DNA of 32,036 nucleotides from an uncultured Blautia sp. (GCA_934409175.1 CAKRVX010000019.1:1-32036), one strand, 5' to 3'. Positions 16,006 to 24,523 are shown, numbered from the stretch's first letter. Numbers and translations are program-made. The notes: a model not told the origin generated them from the sequence alone.

Positions 16006-16497
16006 CTATTTTATTTTTGTAAAAATTCCTCTCAGATCATAAATAGCATGCCGCGGACATTTTACCGCACACATTCCACAGCTCAGGCACATGGACTCTT
16101 CAATAACTGCGCAGTTATCAATTACTCTGACTGCCCCTGCCGTACAGGTTTTCTCGCAGATTCCGCATCCGACGCAGCTGACCTCGCACTGTTTCTTTGC
16201 CTCTGCACCTTTTTTCTTATTAGAACACTTTATTATAATATAATTGGCGCACTCATGAATATGGATCACTTTCTGCGGACAGACTTTTGTACAGGCACCA
16301 CAGGCAATACATTTTTCTTCATTCACCTCAGCCACACCATATTCATTCAGAAAAACAGCCCCGAACTTACACTTGCCGACACAGGCACCACATCCGGTGC
16401 AGCCATCCGCACAGGCGTTATCTCCCCTTGCAGCATGGCAGCCTCCGTTGCAGGCTACAACAGCTGACCTGTATGGAAAAATTTTTTTCACTGCCAT
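16006..16497 (-). CDS. Ferredoxin-like protein with four [4Fe-4S] motifs
   Basis: 163-aa electron carrier. Four CxxCxxCxxxC motifs are visible: CTGCGACVGKC, CIACGACTKVC, CVGCGICEKTC and CLSCGMCAVKC, arranged as two dicluster modules. An extra N-terminal Cys-rich stretch (VACNGGCHAARGDNAC) resembles RnfB-type proteins. ATG 16497 (MAVKKIFPY) is preceded by AGGAAG and starts two bases after the stop of the selenium-dependent xanthine dehydrogenase; an upstream GTG (16506) is in frame. Because that enzyme lacks an FAD subunit, this protein is the natural partner to link it to YgfK or to the ferredoxin pool. E. coli has comparable Fe-S genes (e.g. ygfS) in its cluster. The partner assignment is inference. 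Confidence 0.85.
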   Translation of the reverse strand: MAVKKIFPYRSAVVACNGGCHAARGDNACADGCTGCGACVGKCKFGAVFLNEYGVAEVNEEKCIACGACTKVCPQKVIHIHECANYIIIKCSNKKKGAEAKKQCEVSCVGCGICEKTCTAGAVRVIDNCAVIEESMCLSCGMCAVKCPRHAIYDLRGIFTKIK

Positions 16498-16499
16498 AT

Positions 16500-19082
16500 T
16501 CAACACTTCCTTTCATATGGTGTTCCACTCAACGGAAGACTGTATCGCCGTTCACCATCTCTTCTGCAGTAAGCATCTGCAATAGCCGGTGCTGTCGGAA
16601 TGGATGTAATTTCACCAATTCCAATAGCACCACAGGCCACATTTAATCCAGGTTTATCAATGACGATCGCATCTATCTCCGGCACCTCATGAGCACGGAA
16701 TAAACCAAGTGAACCATACTTTTCGATTGGTTTACAATTCTCATCAATCGGATACTGTTCTCTCAGAGCAAATCCCATAGACATTACAACGCCTCCCTCA
16801 ATCTGTCCTTCACAGGATAACGGATTTACTGCTTTTCCTACATCATGTGCTGCAACCATCTCTTCAATTTTGCCTGTTTTTTTATCAAGAATACATACCT
16901 GTGTTGCATAACCATAAGCTACATGTGAAACAGGATTTGGAACATTTGCACCCAGCGGATCTGTTTTTGCAAGATATTCCGCATAATAAACCTTACCGAT
17001 CACATCATCCAGTGTTTTTCCGGCATTACGGTCGTCCATCACTTTCTCGCAGGCTCTGCGGCAGGCTTCCCCTGTTACCAACGTCTGTCTGGAACCTGAT
17101 GTTGTACCTGAGTCCGGAGAAAACCAGGTATTACTTCTTTCATAAACAATATCTTCATGCTTCAGGTCTGTATTTGTTACTACCATCTGGGTCAACACTG
17201 TACCAAGTCCCTGACCGATACAGGAAGCACCGGAATAAATATGCAGTTTTCGGTCTTCTTCAAATACCAGCTTTACACGCCCGGTATCCGGAATTCCAAC
17301 ACCAACTCCTGCATTTTTCATAGCACACCCGATTCCCACCGGTTTTCCTTGTTTTAATGCCGCGTCATATTTATCTCTGACTGCCTCCAACGTTTCTACA
17401 AGACCGGTGGAATCATCTACAATCTGCCCGTTAGGAAGCGTTTCACCCGGCCGGATTGCATTGCGATATCGTATTTCCCACGGAGTGATCCCTACCTTAT
17501 CAGCCATCATGTTAAGCAATGTTTCTGTGGCAAAGCAGGTCTGTGTAACACCAAATCCCCGGAATGCACCCGCCGGCGGATTATTCGTGTAATACGCAGT
17601 CCCTTCGATTTCAAAGTTTTCATAATGATATGGTCCTGCCGCATGTGTACATGCACGCTCCAGTACCGGACCTCCAAGAGAAGCGAATGCACCTGTATCT
17701 GATGCTACTTTCGCTTTTACTCCCATGATATTGCCATTCTCATCGCATCCCATGGTCATATCCATATAGAACGGATGACGCTTGGGGTGAACCAACAGCG
17801 ACTCTGCCCTGGACAGCTTCATCTTAACCGGTTTTTTGGTTACGTATGTAAGCAGTGCTGCGAAATGCTGTACTGTCATATCCTCTTTTCCGCCAAACCC
17901 GCCTCCAACCAGCGCGTTCTGCACTTTTATTTTATCAGTCCCCAGCAATAAGGAGCATTCATGTAAAGTCTGATGAGCAGACTGATCCGTAGAATATATA
18001 AATATATCTCCATCTTCATCATAAAAAGATACTGCACATTCCGGTTCCAGAAACGCATGTTCCGTCCATGGAGTTTCAAAATGATGGCTGATCACATATT
18101 TGGAATTTCGGATTGCTTCATCTGCATTTCCTCTGCTGATATGCTTATGTGTGCAGATATTATTTTCTTCTTCATCAAATACTCTTGGCGCATTTTCTGC
18201 GGCTGCTTCTTCTAGCGTATGAACATGAGGCAGAACTTCATATTTTACCCTGATCAGTTTCTTCGCTTTCTCTGCAGTTTCCCTGTCCCTGGCGGCTACC
18301 ACTGCAATGGCATCTCCCAGATAATGTGTCAGACCGCCTATCGGGATCAGTGTATACTGATCATGTTTCAGATGCCCAATCTTATTCTCTCCCGGAATAT
18401 CTTTTGCAGTTACCACTGCTACTACTCCGGAGAGGTCCTTTGCAGCTGTTATATCAATATCCAGTACCCGGGCACGTGGATATTTGCTCCTGAGTGCCGC
18501 TCCATACAACATTCCGTCAAAGTAAAAATCATCCGGGTATTTTCCAGTTCCCAGTACCTTCTCTTCTACATCAACTCTGGATACCCTATGACCCAGATTC
18601 CAGTTTGGATCCAGATCATCCGGGATTGCACCTTCTTTTAAAACTTTCGCGGCCAGCCTCACTGCATCCATAATTTTTATATATCCTGTACAACGGCAAT
18701 AGTTATTGCGCAACGCATATTTAATCTCATCATCTGTCGGCTCTTTATTCACATCCAGAAGAGCCTTTGTACACATCACCATACCCGGAATGCAGAATCC
18801 ACACTGAACTGCACCCGCTTTCCCGTAAGCATACGTATAGACTTTCTTTTCCCATTCAGTCAGCCCTTCTACAGTGATCACTGTCCTCCCATCCAGCAAA
18901 TCCGTATCCGGTACACACGCTTTACATGTCTTTCCATCTATTATAACCGTACAGGCTCCACACGCTCCCTCACTGCAGCCATCCTTTACAGAAGTAAGAT
19001 GAAGTTCATCCCTCAAAAAGCGAAGCAGTTTTTGATTTCTGGCTGGTTCAACCTTTTGTCCATTAACTGTAAATACTGCCAT
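16500..19082 (-). CDS. xdhD: Selenium-dependent xanthine dehydrogenase (Fe-S and molybdenum domains fused)
   Basis: 860-aa fusion of a 2x[2Fe-2S] domain and a molybdopterin domain, as in E. coli XdhD and the Se-dependent xanthine dehydrogenase family. First cluster Cys36/41/44/56 (CSEGACGACTVIIDG region), second VQCGFC (94/97) and CRC (about 129/131). From residue 170 on, VSRVDVEEKVLGTGKY begins the catalytic part, with VGGGFGGKEDM, GAFRGFGVTQ, ASCIGQGLGTVL and AIGIGEITSIPTAP (catalytic Glu). No FAD domain is present, so it needs an external acceptor. ATG 19082 has AGGAGAG; the frame is open for 59 more codons but lacks a good start and covers a hairpin. It is followed directly by the ferredoxin gene. 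Substrate: xanthine, urate or a related purine, not determined here. Confidence 0.92.
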   Translation of the reverse strand: MAVFTVNGQKVEPARNQKLLRFLRDELHLTSVKDGCSEGACGACTVIIDGKTCKACVPDTDLLDGRTVITVEGLTEWEKKVYTYAYGKAGAVQCGFCIPGMVMCTKALLDVNKEPTDDEIKYALRNNYCRCTGYIKIMDAVRLAAKVLKEGAIPDDLDPNWNLGHRVSRVDVEEKVLGTGKYPDDFYFDGMLYGAALRSKYPRARVLDIDITAAKDLSGVVAVVTAKDIPGENKIGHLKHDQYTLIPIGGLTHYLGDAIAVVAARDRETAEKAKKLIRVKYEVLPHVHTLEEAAAENAPRVFDEEENNICTHKHISRGNADEAIRNSKYVISHHFETPWTEHAFLEPECAVSFYDEDGDIFIYSTDQSAHQTLHECSLLLGTDKIKVQNALVGGGFGGKEDMTVQHFAALLTYVTKKPVKMKLSRAESLLVHPKRHPFYMDMTMGCDENGNIMGVKAKVASDTGAFASLGGPVLERACTHAAGPYHYENFEIEGTAYYTNNPPAGAFRGFGVTQTCFATETLLNMMADKVGITPWEIRYRNAIRPGETLPNGQIVDDSTGLVETLEAVRDKYDAALKQGKPVGIGCAMKNAGVGVGIPDTGRVKLVFEEDRKLHIYSGASCIGQGLGTVLTQMVVTNTDLKHEDIVYERSNTWFSPDSGTTSGSRQTLVTGEACRRACEKVMDDRNAGKTLDDVIGKVYYAEYLAKTDPLGANVPNPVSHVAYGYATQVCILDKKTGKIEEMVAAHDVGKAVNPLSCEGQIEGGVVMSMGFALREQYPIDENCKPIEKYGSLGLFRAHEVPEIDAIVIDKPGLNVACGAIGIGEITSIPTAPAIADAYCRRDGERRYSLPLSGTPYERKC

Positions 19083-19202
19083 ATTGGACTCTCCTTTCTT
19101 TCTTGCATGTCTGCCTTTTGGGCAGTCAGCCGGATTTTCCTTTCTGTCTGCCTGTGATACCGCATACTCCCCCATATGCAGCCGCATTTCAGCCTGATAT
19201 GC

Positions 19203-19238
19203 AACACTGTCCACAGCCTTTTTGCTGTGGACAGCGTT
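19203..19238 (-). other. Strong intercistronic hairpin between ygfK and the Se-xanthine dehydrogenase gene
   Basis: A perfect 11-bp stem, CTGTCCACAGC with GCTGTGGACAG (19207-19217, 19224-19234), has a 6-nt loop. On the - strand RNA it extends through a G-U pair to about 15 bp. No U tract follows, so a processing or stabilising role is more likely than termination. It lies 17 bases after repeat copy B. Confidence 0.8.
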
Positions 19239-19254
19239 TAATGTTTCTTTGTTC

Positions 19255-19299
19255 GTCAAGTGGATATTCGCAATTGAAGCAGGTAACTTACCTGATTCG
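19255..19299 (-). repeat. 45-nt structured element, copy B (3' of ygfK)
   Basis: Second copy of the element at 3576-3620, starting seven bases after the ygfK stop on the - strand. The stem is GAA-t-CAGGTA-agt-TACCTG-c-TTC, followed by TCAATTG...CACTTGA. The conserved segment AATTGC(A/G)AATATCCACTTGAC is identical between copies apart from one base. Confidence 0.7.
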
Positions 19300-19305
19300 A
19301 TTAAA

Positions 19306-22305
19306 TTATTTCATGATCAGATAGCTATAGTCATCGATCACTGCACAGATCAGTCTGCGAAGTCCTTCATATAACTTATCCTTGGAATCATCTGCCCTAC
19401 AGTCAGAAGTCTGTCCCAGCAGACGTACTTTGCATTCTTTTGTCTCAGGATTCAGCACAACAAATCCATCGTTTGTACTGTCTGCCATATCCGCTTCAGA
19501 AGCAAATAATGTAAATTTATCTTTATACGGTGCGCTTGCATATGGGCAGAAACTCTTGCAGTTACCGCATTCGTTACACATGTAATCTACATGAATCACC
19601 TGATTCATTGCCATTCCAGGAACTTTGATGGAGATGTTTGCTCTGTTCGGACATACATCTACACAGTTTTCACATACCTTGTTACAGGTCAGGCAGCGTT
19701 CACTTTCGTTTGCAGCGTCCTTGCTCTCTTTGAGGATTGCTTTCTTGGAGTAGCAGTCTTCCTCTGTTCCAGGTGCAGGCTGTCCTTTTACAATGTCATG
19801 TCCAAGGATTGCTTTTACAGCAACCTGCGCATCACGGATTGCTTCTACGATAGTGGCAGCACCTTTCGCATCGTCACCTGCTACGTAAACACCCTCAACA
19901 CTTGTCTCCATTGTCTTGTCATTGATGCGGGCTTTTCCGCGTTCATTGACCGCAATACTGTTTGCTTCGTAGAATTCAGTCGGAACTTTCTCACCAACTG
20001 CAACGATCACAGCGTCAGCCGGAACTTCTTCTGTTTCGCCTGTTTCTGTCACACTTGCACGTCCGGAAGCATCCATATTGCCAAGTTCCATCTTCTTGCA
20101 GAGAAGTTTGCCGTTTTCCAGAGATACAGGGGAAAGGAGTTCTTTGAACTCTACGCCCTCTTCCAGAACTTCCAGTAACTCATCTTCTGCTGCAGGCATA
20201 TAGCGTTTTGTTCTTCTGTATACCAGATAAACGTGCTCCACACCTTCTGTACGTTTGGCTGCTCTTGCTGTATCCATGGCAGTATTACCGCCGCCGATAA
20301 CAACTACGTTCTTGCCAAGTGCAACTTTTCCGTCTGTTGCTTTGAAGTCTCTTAAGAACTTCAGAGCGTTGATTGTTTCACCTTTCTCAAGTTTCAGAGT
20401 ACCAGGTTTGTTCGCACCTACTGCAACGATTACTGCATCATATCCCTGTGTCTTTAATTTCTGTACAGATGTGATTTCTGTACCAGTCTTGATCTCAACA
20501 CCCATCTTCTCGATAAAGGAAACATCTTTGTCGATTGTTTCATCAGAAATACGGAATCCAGGGATCACATAGCGGATCACACCGCCAGCTTTCTCTTCTT
20601 TCTCAAATACGGTTACGGAAGCACCTGCCCTTGCAAGGAAGTATGCAGAAGCAATACCTGCAGGACCTGCACCTACAACAGCTACTTTCTTACCATCTTC
20701 TGTGCCTGCTTTAATTTCATTAATCACAGTATCATATCCGTTCTGAGCTGCGATCAGCTTGGTGTTGCGGATATTTACAGGCTCTTCATAGAAGTTACGT
20801 GTACACTTGTACATACAGTTATGTGCACAGAGAGTACCTGTGATAAATGGAAGTGCGTTCTTCTCAAGGATAACTCTTAATGCCTGTGCATAATCTCCGT
20901 CTCCTGCCAGTTTCACATAAGTTGTGATATCCTGGTGGATTGGACATCCTTCTTCACATGGAGCAAAGAAGCAGTCAAGAAGCGGAACTTCTGAATCTGT
21001 TTTTCTCTTAGGAAGCGGTTTGATGCTCTTTACATGATGCGCGTCTTTCTTTGCATCCTCAGCTAACTGCTCAAGGGCAGTTACATCAATGCCTGTCCAT
21101 TCTTTGACGCCATCAGCCATTACTTTCTCTGCCATCTGAGTAAATCTCTGGTATCCGCCCGGTTTCAGAAGTGTAGTTGCCACTGTTACAGGCCATACAC
21201 CACATCCAACGATACGGTCGATGTTATAATAATCAGCGCCGCCTGAGTAAGCGATACGGAGTTTTCCGTCAAATTCTCTGGAAAGTTTCGCTGCAAGAGA
21301 AATAGATAATGGGAAAAGGGCCTTTCCTGACATATACATCTCTTCGCTTGGAAGTTCATTTCTTGTAACATCTACAGGGAATGTATTGGTAATCTTCACA
21401 CCGAATGCAAGGTTCAGTTCATCTGCAAGTGCCTGCAGTCTCTTAAACATTGGAATTGCATCTTCATACTGTAAATCATCTTTAAAATGAAAGTCGCCGA
21501 ACACCATATAATCATATCCCATGTCGTCCATGGTCTTTCTTGCAAATTCATATCCAAGAAGAGTCGGGTTACATTTGATAAACGTATTCAGGTGTTTCTC
21601 TTTAAACAGATGATTTGCAATGCTCTCAATCTCGTTTGGAGGGCATCCGTGGAGAGTAGAGATTGTTGCAGAATTACAGATGTTAGAAGGGATTGCTTCG
21701 ATATCTTCTTTTGTAACTTTCTCAAATCTGTCAATATTATCTAATAACCACTGTTTACATTCTTTAAAGATTTCTGTATCTTTTGCTTCCATCATGTTAT
21801 TGATAAAGCTGTCGATCTTCGGAGTCTTAATTCCCTCAAGATCATATCCTACAGAAATATTAAACTGGAATCCGTCCTGTGCACCAAGACCAAATTCTTT
21901 GGCGATCACATGGAGAATAAACCATGCTTTGATATATTCACCCATTGCCTGAGGAATATAAAGCTCTGTAGACCATTCACAGTTATATCCTTCGTCCTCT
22001 GCAAGGATACACGGTCTGTTAATACAGGCTGCAAGTTCAGCGCCGTCCATCTTCTGAACAGTTTTCAGTTCAAAGAAACGTGCTCCTGCATAATAAGAAG
22101 CTACAATGTTCTGTGTTAACTGTGTGTGGGGTCCTGCCGCCGGGCCAATGGGTGTTTCCAGATTTCTTCCAAAAATATTATATTTCTTTCCAGTTTCCGC
22201 TGCATAGGCTCTGTGCTGTCCAAATACAGTTCCTTTCGTTTTCTTTTCTTCCAATACCCAGTTCATTAACTGTTCAAAGGGCATACAGGTCATGACTTCA
22301 CTCAT
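19306..22305 (-). CDS. ygfK: YgfK family FAD/Fe-S oxidoreductase (labelled putative selenate reductase)
   Basis: 999-aa multidomain protein. Residues 1 to about 430 look like a dihydroorotate/dihydropyrimidine dehydrogenase-type barrel (NIFGRNLETPIGPAAGP, HGCPPNE near 219, RIAYSGGADYYN). About 440-850 is a GltD-like module: Fe-S cysteines 445/450/454 and 493/497/501, FAD loop GAGPAG (545-550), NAD(P) loop GGGNTA (671-676). Residues 871-920 hold two 4Fe-4S motifs (CLTCNKVCENCVDVC, CNECGNCKSFC). These are the parts of dihydropyrimidine dehydrogenase in another order. The name selenate reductase is historical; here ring reduction or electron bifurcation for purine/urate breakdown seems more likely (inference). 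ATG 22305 has GGAGG eight bases upstream. Second gene after ssnA. Confidence 0.93.
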   Translation of the reverse strand: MSEVMTCMPFEQLMNWVLEEKKTKGTVFGQHRAYAAETGKKYNIFGRNLETPIGPAAGPHTQLTQNIVASYYAGARFFELKTVQKMDGAELAACINRPCILAEDEGYNCEWSTELYIPQAMGEYIKAWFILHVIAKEFGLGAQDGFQFNISVGYDLEGIKTPKIDSFINNMMEAKDTEIFKECKQWLLDNIDRFEKVTKEDIEAIPSNICNSATISTLHGCPPNEIESIANHLFKEKHLNTFIKCNPTLLGYEFARKTMDDMGYDYMVFGDFHFKDDLQYEDAIPMFKRLQALADELNLAFGVKITNTFPVDVTRNELPSEEMYMSGKALFPLSISLAAKLSREFDGKLRIAYSGGADYYNIDRIVGCGVWPVTVATTLLKPGGYQRFTQMAEKVMADGVKEWTGIDVTALEQLAEDAKKDAHHVKSIKPLPKRKTDSEVPLLDCFFAPCEEGCPIHQDITTYVKLAGDGDYAQALRVILEKNALPFITGTLCAHNCMYKCTRNFYEEPVNIRNTKLIAAQNGYDTVINEIKAGTEDGKKVAVVGAGPAGIASAYFLARAGASVTVFEKEEKAGGVIRYVIPGFRISDETIDKDVSFIEKMGVEIKTGTEITSVQKLKTQGYDAVIVAVGANKPGTLKLEKGETINALKFLRDFKATDGKVALGKNVVVIGGGNTAMDTARAAKRTEGVEHVYLVYRRTKRYMPAAEDELLEVLEEGVEFKELLSPVSLENGKLLCKKMELGNMDASGRASVTETGETEEVPADAVIVAVGEKVPTEFYEANSIAVNERGKARINDKTMETSVEGVYVAGDDAKGAATIVEAIRDAQVAVKAILGHDIVKGQPAPGTEEDCYSKKAILKESKDAANESERCLTCNKVCENCVDVCPNRANISIKVPGMAMNQVIHVDYMCNECGNCKSFCPYASAPYKDKFTLFASEADMADSTNDGFVVLNPETKECKVRLLGQTSDCRADDSKDKLYEGLRRLICAVIDDYSYLIMK

Positions 22306-22327
22306 AATCCGATCCTCCATTATTTTC

Positions 22328-23659
22328 TTAACTGTTAATATCATCTGCAAGTTCTTTTGCAGCCTGACGACAGTCTGCCATCACTTTTGCTTCGTCGCAT
22401 ACAAGAACTTCTCGGTCTTTCATAAGAACTTTTCCATTACATACCGTAGTCTGAACCATGCTTCCGTTTACGCCAAACATCAGATGACCATTAATATTAT
22501 TCTCATTCATTGGTGTCAGCGGATCATAATCCATCACGATTACGTCTGCTGCCGCCCCTTCCTTCAGAACACCAAGCGGTTTCTTAAAGTATCTGTTTGC
22601 GATCTTTGCATTTCCTTCGAAAAGCATCTGCGGAACCTCTCCCCATGCTGCATTTGGATCGCAGAGACTGTGTTTGTGAAGAACGTTTGCAACTTTCCAG
22701 GATTCCATCATGTCATGAGTATATCCGTCTGTACCAAGACCTGTAACGATTCCCTTATGAACCATTCTCATGGTCGGAGGACATCCGCAAGCATTACCCA
22801 TGTTGGATTCCGGATTATGTACGACCATGGTATCTGTATCTTTGATCAGATCCATTTCATGTTCATTTACATAAATACAGTGGCCGAGTAAAGTCTTCGG
22901 TCCAAGGATATTCCAGTCATGAAGGCGGTCAACAATACGTTTACCATGTTCTTTCAGGCACTGATGAAGATCATAAATACCTTCTGCCACATGAATGTGA
23001 TATCCAACACCTTCCGGTTTCAGTTCATTACAGAGAGCCATTGTCTCATCAGAAATAGTAAAAGACGCATGCATGCCCATCATTCCGGCAATCATATCAC
23101 TGTCATCAGCAAGTGCATGTTTGATAAAGTTTACATTCTCCATTACAGCTTCTCTGGATTTTTCCATTCCGTCACGGTCAGAAATCTCATAGCAGAGACA
23201 GGTACGCACTCCTAAATCCCTCGCAGCTTCTTCAATCGCATTAAGCGAACCTGTAATATGTCCGAAACTTGCATGATGATCAAATACTGTTGTTACGCCA
23301 TTTTTAATGGAATCGATATAAGTTGCATATGCAGAAAGCTTCGTCTGTTCCAGCGTCAGATGACGGTCAACCGTCCACCACAGTCCATCAAGAATGTCCA
23401 GAAATCCCTGTGGATTATATCCGTTAATACTTAAACCTCTTGCGAAAGAACTGTAAATATGCTCATGGGCATTGATAAACGCCGGCATGATAATTCCACC
23501 TTTCGCATCAACAAACTCGGCATCTGGATAAGCCTTCTTTACTTCTTCAGTTACCCCCACCATGCTAATGGTGTTACCATCCATTGCTACAGCACCATTC
23601 TCTGCGAATGGGTTGGATGCGTCCCGTGTGATCATTCTTCCATTACCAATTACCAGCAT
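22328..23659 (-). CDS. ssnA: Putative aminohydrolase SsnA
   Basis: 443-aa amidohydrolase superfamily protein (metal-dependent deaminase/chlorohydrolase type). Metal site motifs are PAFINAHEHIYSSFARG (HxH type), GYHIHVAEGIYDLHQ (His), LLGHCIYVNE (His) and GLGTDGYTHDMMESWKVAN (Asp). The C-terminal sheet domain is typical of cytosine/guanine deaminase-like enzymes. In E. coli, ssnA is next to ygfK as here. The substrate is unproven; deamination or ring opening of a purine catabolite is the likely role. ATG 23659 has AGGAGG; the gap to ygfK is 22 bp. First gene of the long - strand arm, with its own promoter. Confidence 0.93.
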   Translation of the reverse strand: MLVIGNGRMITRDASNPFAENGAVAMDGNTISMVGVTEEVKKAYPDAEFVDAKGGIIMPAFINAHEHIYSSFARGLSINGYNPQGFLDILDGLWWTVDRHLTLEQTKLSAYATYIDSIKNGVTTVFDHHASFGHITGSLNAIEEAARDLGVRTCLCYEISDRDGMEKSREAVMENVNFIKHALADDSDMIAGMMGMHASFTISDETMALCNELKPEGVGYHIHVAEGIYDLHQCLKEHGKRIVDRLHDWNILGPKTLLGHCIYVNEHEMDLIKDTDTMVVHNPESNMGNACGCPPTMRMVHKGIVTGLGTDGYTHDMMESWKVANVLHKHSLCDPNAAWGEVPQMLFEGNAKIANRYFKKPLGVLKEGAAADVIVMDYDPLTPMNENNINGHLMFGVNGSMVQTTVCNGKVLMKDREVLVCDEAKVMADCRQAAKELADDINS

Positions 23660-23737
23660 ATAGTTCCTCCTTTTACTTGTCAAAAATTACCAATTCGCTA
23701 TTGCTATTTGCTAAATGTTTAGGAATTTTATACTAAC

Positions 23738-23766
23738 ACTGTAACATACTTTCTTAAATATTTCAA
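23738..23766 (-). promoter_or_regulatory. Promoter of ssnA-ygfK-xdhD-ferredoxin
   Basis: On the - strand: TTGAAA (23761-23766), 17 bp, TACAGT (23738-23743), with an extended -10 TGT. GTATGTTACAGTG matches the xdhA promoter except for one base. The start near 23731 leaves a leader of about 70 nt. The surrounding 23684-23923 gap holds this promoter, the cobC terminator and AT-rich sequence. Confidence 0.6.
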
Positions 23767-23822
23767 TAGATAATCACAAAAAGTTTTTGGTTTTCTTAAT
23801 TTTTTTTAGCTTTCAACAAAAT

Positions 23823-23857
23823 AAAAAAGAACAGCCACTGCCTGAACAGCGCTGTTC
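23823..23857 (-). terminator. Intrinsic terminator of the cob operon
   Basis: On the - strand GAACAGC (23857-23851) and GCTGTTC (23835-23829) form the stem and TTTTTT follows. An internal GCTGTTC (23850-23844) gives an alternative pairing. It lies about 70 bp after the cobC stop and before the ssnA promoter. Confidence 0.85.
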
Positions 23858-23923
23858 CTCCTATATTAATAATTCAAAACCTTTTCCCTGTTTATACAGC
23901 CACAGTCTACACAAATAATCATG

Positions 23924-24523
23924 TCAGCCTTCCATAACTGCTGTTTTCACATAAATTTCTTTTCGGTCTTTCTGCCACATATCTTCGTCCAGTTCCACCT
24001 CATAACCACCGCCGTTTTTCACATGCCATTCATAAAAAGGCTTCTGTATATCTGCATATTCCTCCATAATGTTCATAATGGTTCCACCATGGATCACAAG
24101 GGCTGCCTGCGAAATTCTTCCTCTGATACATCCTGACACTGCACGTTCAAACCCGGTCAGGTTTCTTCGTTTAAACTCTTCTCTGCTCTCTCCTCCGGGG
24201 AAAGGCAAAGTTCCGTTACTGTCTATCCATGCCTGATAATGAGCATTTCCATCCAGTTCTTTATAATTTTTATTTTCAAACTCTCCGAAATCACATTCCG
24301 AAAGTTCTTCTATAATCTGAAGTCTTTTTCCAGGGAAAAGTATCTGCGCAGTCTGTACACATCTTTTCATCGGACTTACGTAAACTCTTTCCGGATCCGG
24401 ATAATTCAGTTTTCTCAGAAATTCTTCTCCCTCCGGACATAAAGACTCATCTGTCACACCTATGTATCTTCCGGACTTGTTTCCTTCTGTTTTACCATGA
24501 CGGATCAGCCATATTTTAATCAT
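23924..24523 (-). CDS. cobC: Histidine phosphatase, probable alpha-ribazole phosphatase
   Basis: 199-aa phosphoglycerate mutase-like phosphatase. The catalytic histidine is in IWLIRHGKTEGN at the N-terminus, FPGGESREEFKRR lies in the middle and the second His is in ALVIHGGTIMNI. In this context it should remove the phosphate of alpha-ribazole-5'-phosphate or adenosylcobalamin-5'-phosphate. It overlaps the CobU-like gene by eight bases and is last in the cob operon. Family membership is sure; the specific substrate comes from context. Confidence 0.85.
   Translation of the reverse strand: MIKIWLIRHGKTEGNKSGRYIGVTDESLCPEGEEFLRKLNYPDPERVYVSPMKRCVQTAQILFPGKRLQIIEELSECDFGEFENKNYKELDGNAHYQAWIDSNGTLPFPGGESREEFKRRNLTGFERAVSGCIRGRISQAALVIHGGTIMNIMEEYADIQKPFYEWHVKNGGGYEVELDEDMWQKDRKEIYVKTAVMEG

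Noticed and set aside
16500..19082. Possible selenocysteine (in-frame TGA) in the selenium-linked enzymes
   Set aside because: All these frames are open without internal TGA. In this enzyme family selenium is a labile cofactor ligand rather than selenocysteine.
19083..19259. In-frame 59-codon N-terminal extension of the Se-xanthine dehydrogenase
   Set aside because: It would need a TTG start, covers a strong hairpin, and adds no family-like sequence; ATG 19082 has AGGAGAG at proper spacing and begins exactly where the 2Fe-2S domain begins.
23834..23840. GCCACTG resembling part of a cobalamin riboswitch (B12 box)
   Set aside because: It lies on the + strand within the loop of the cob terminator, with no + strand gene downstream and no other riboswitch elements.
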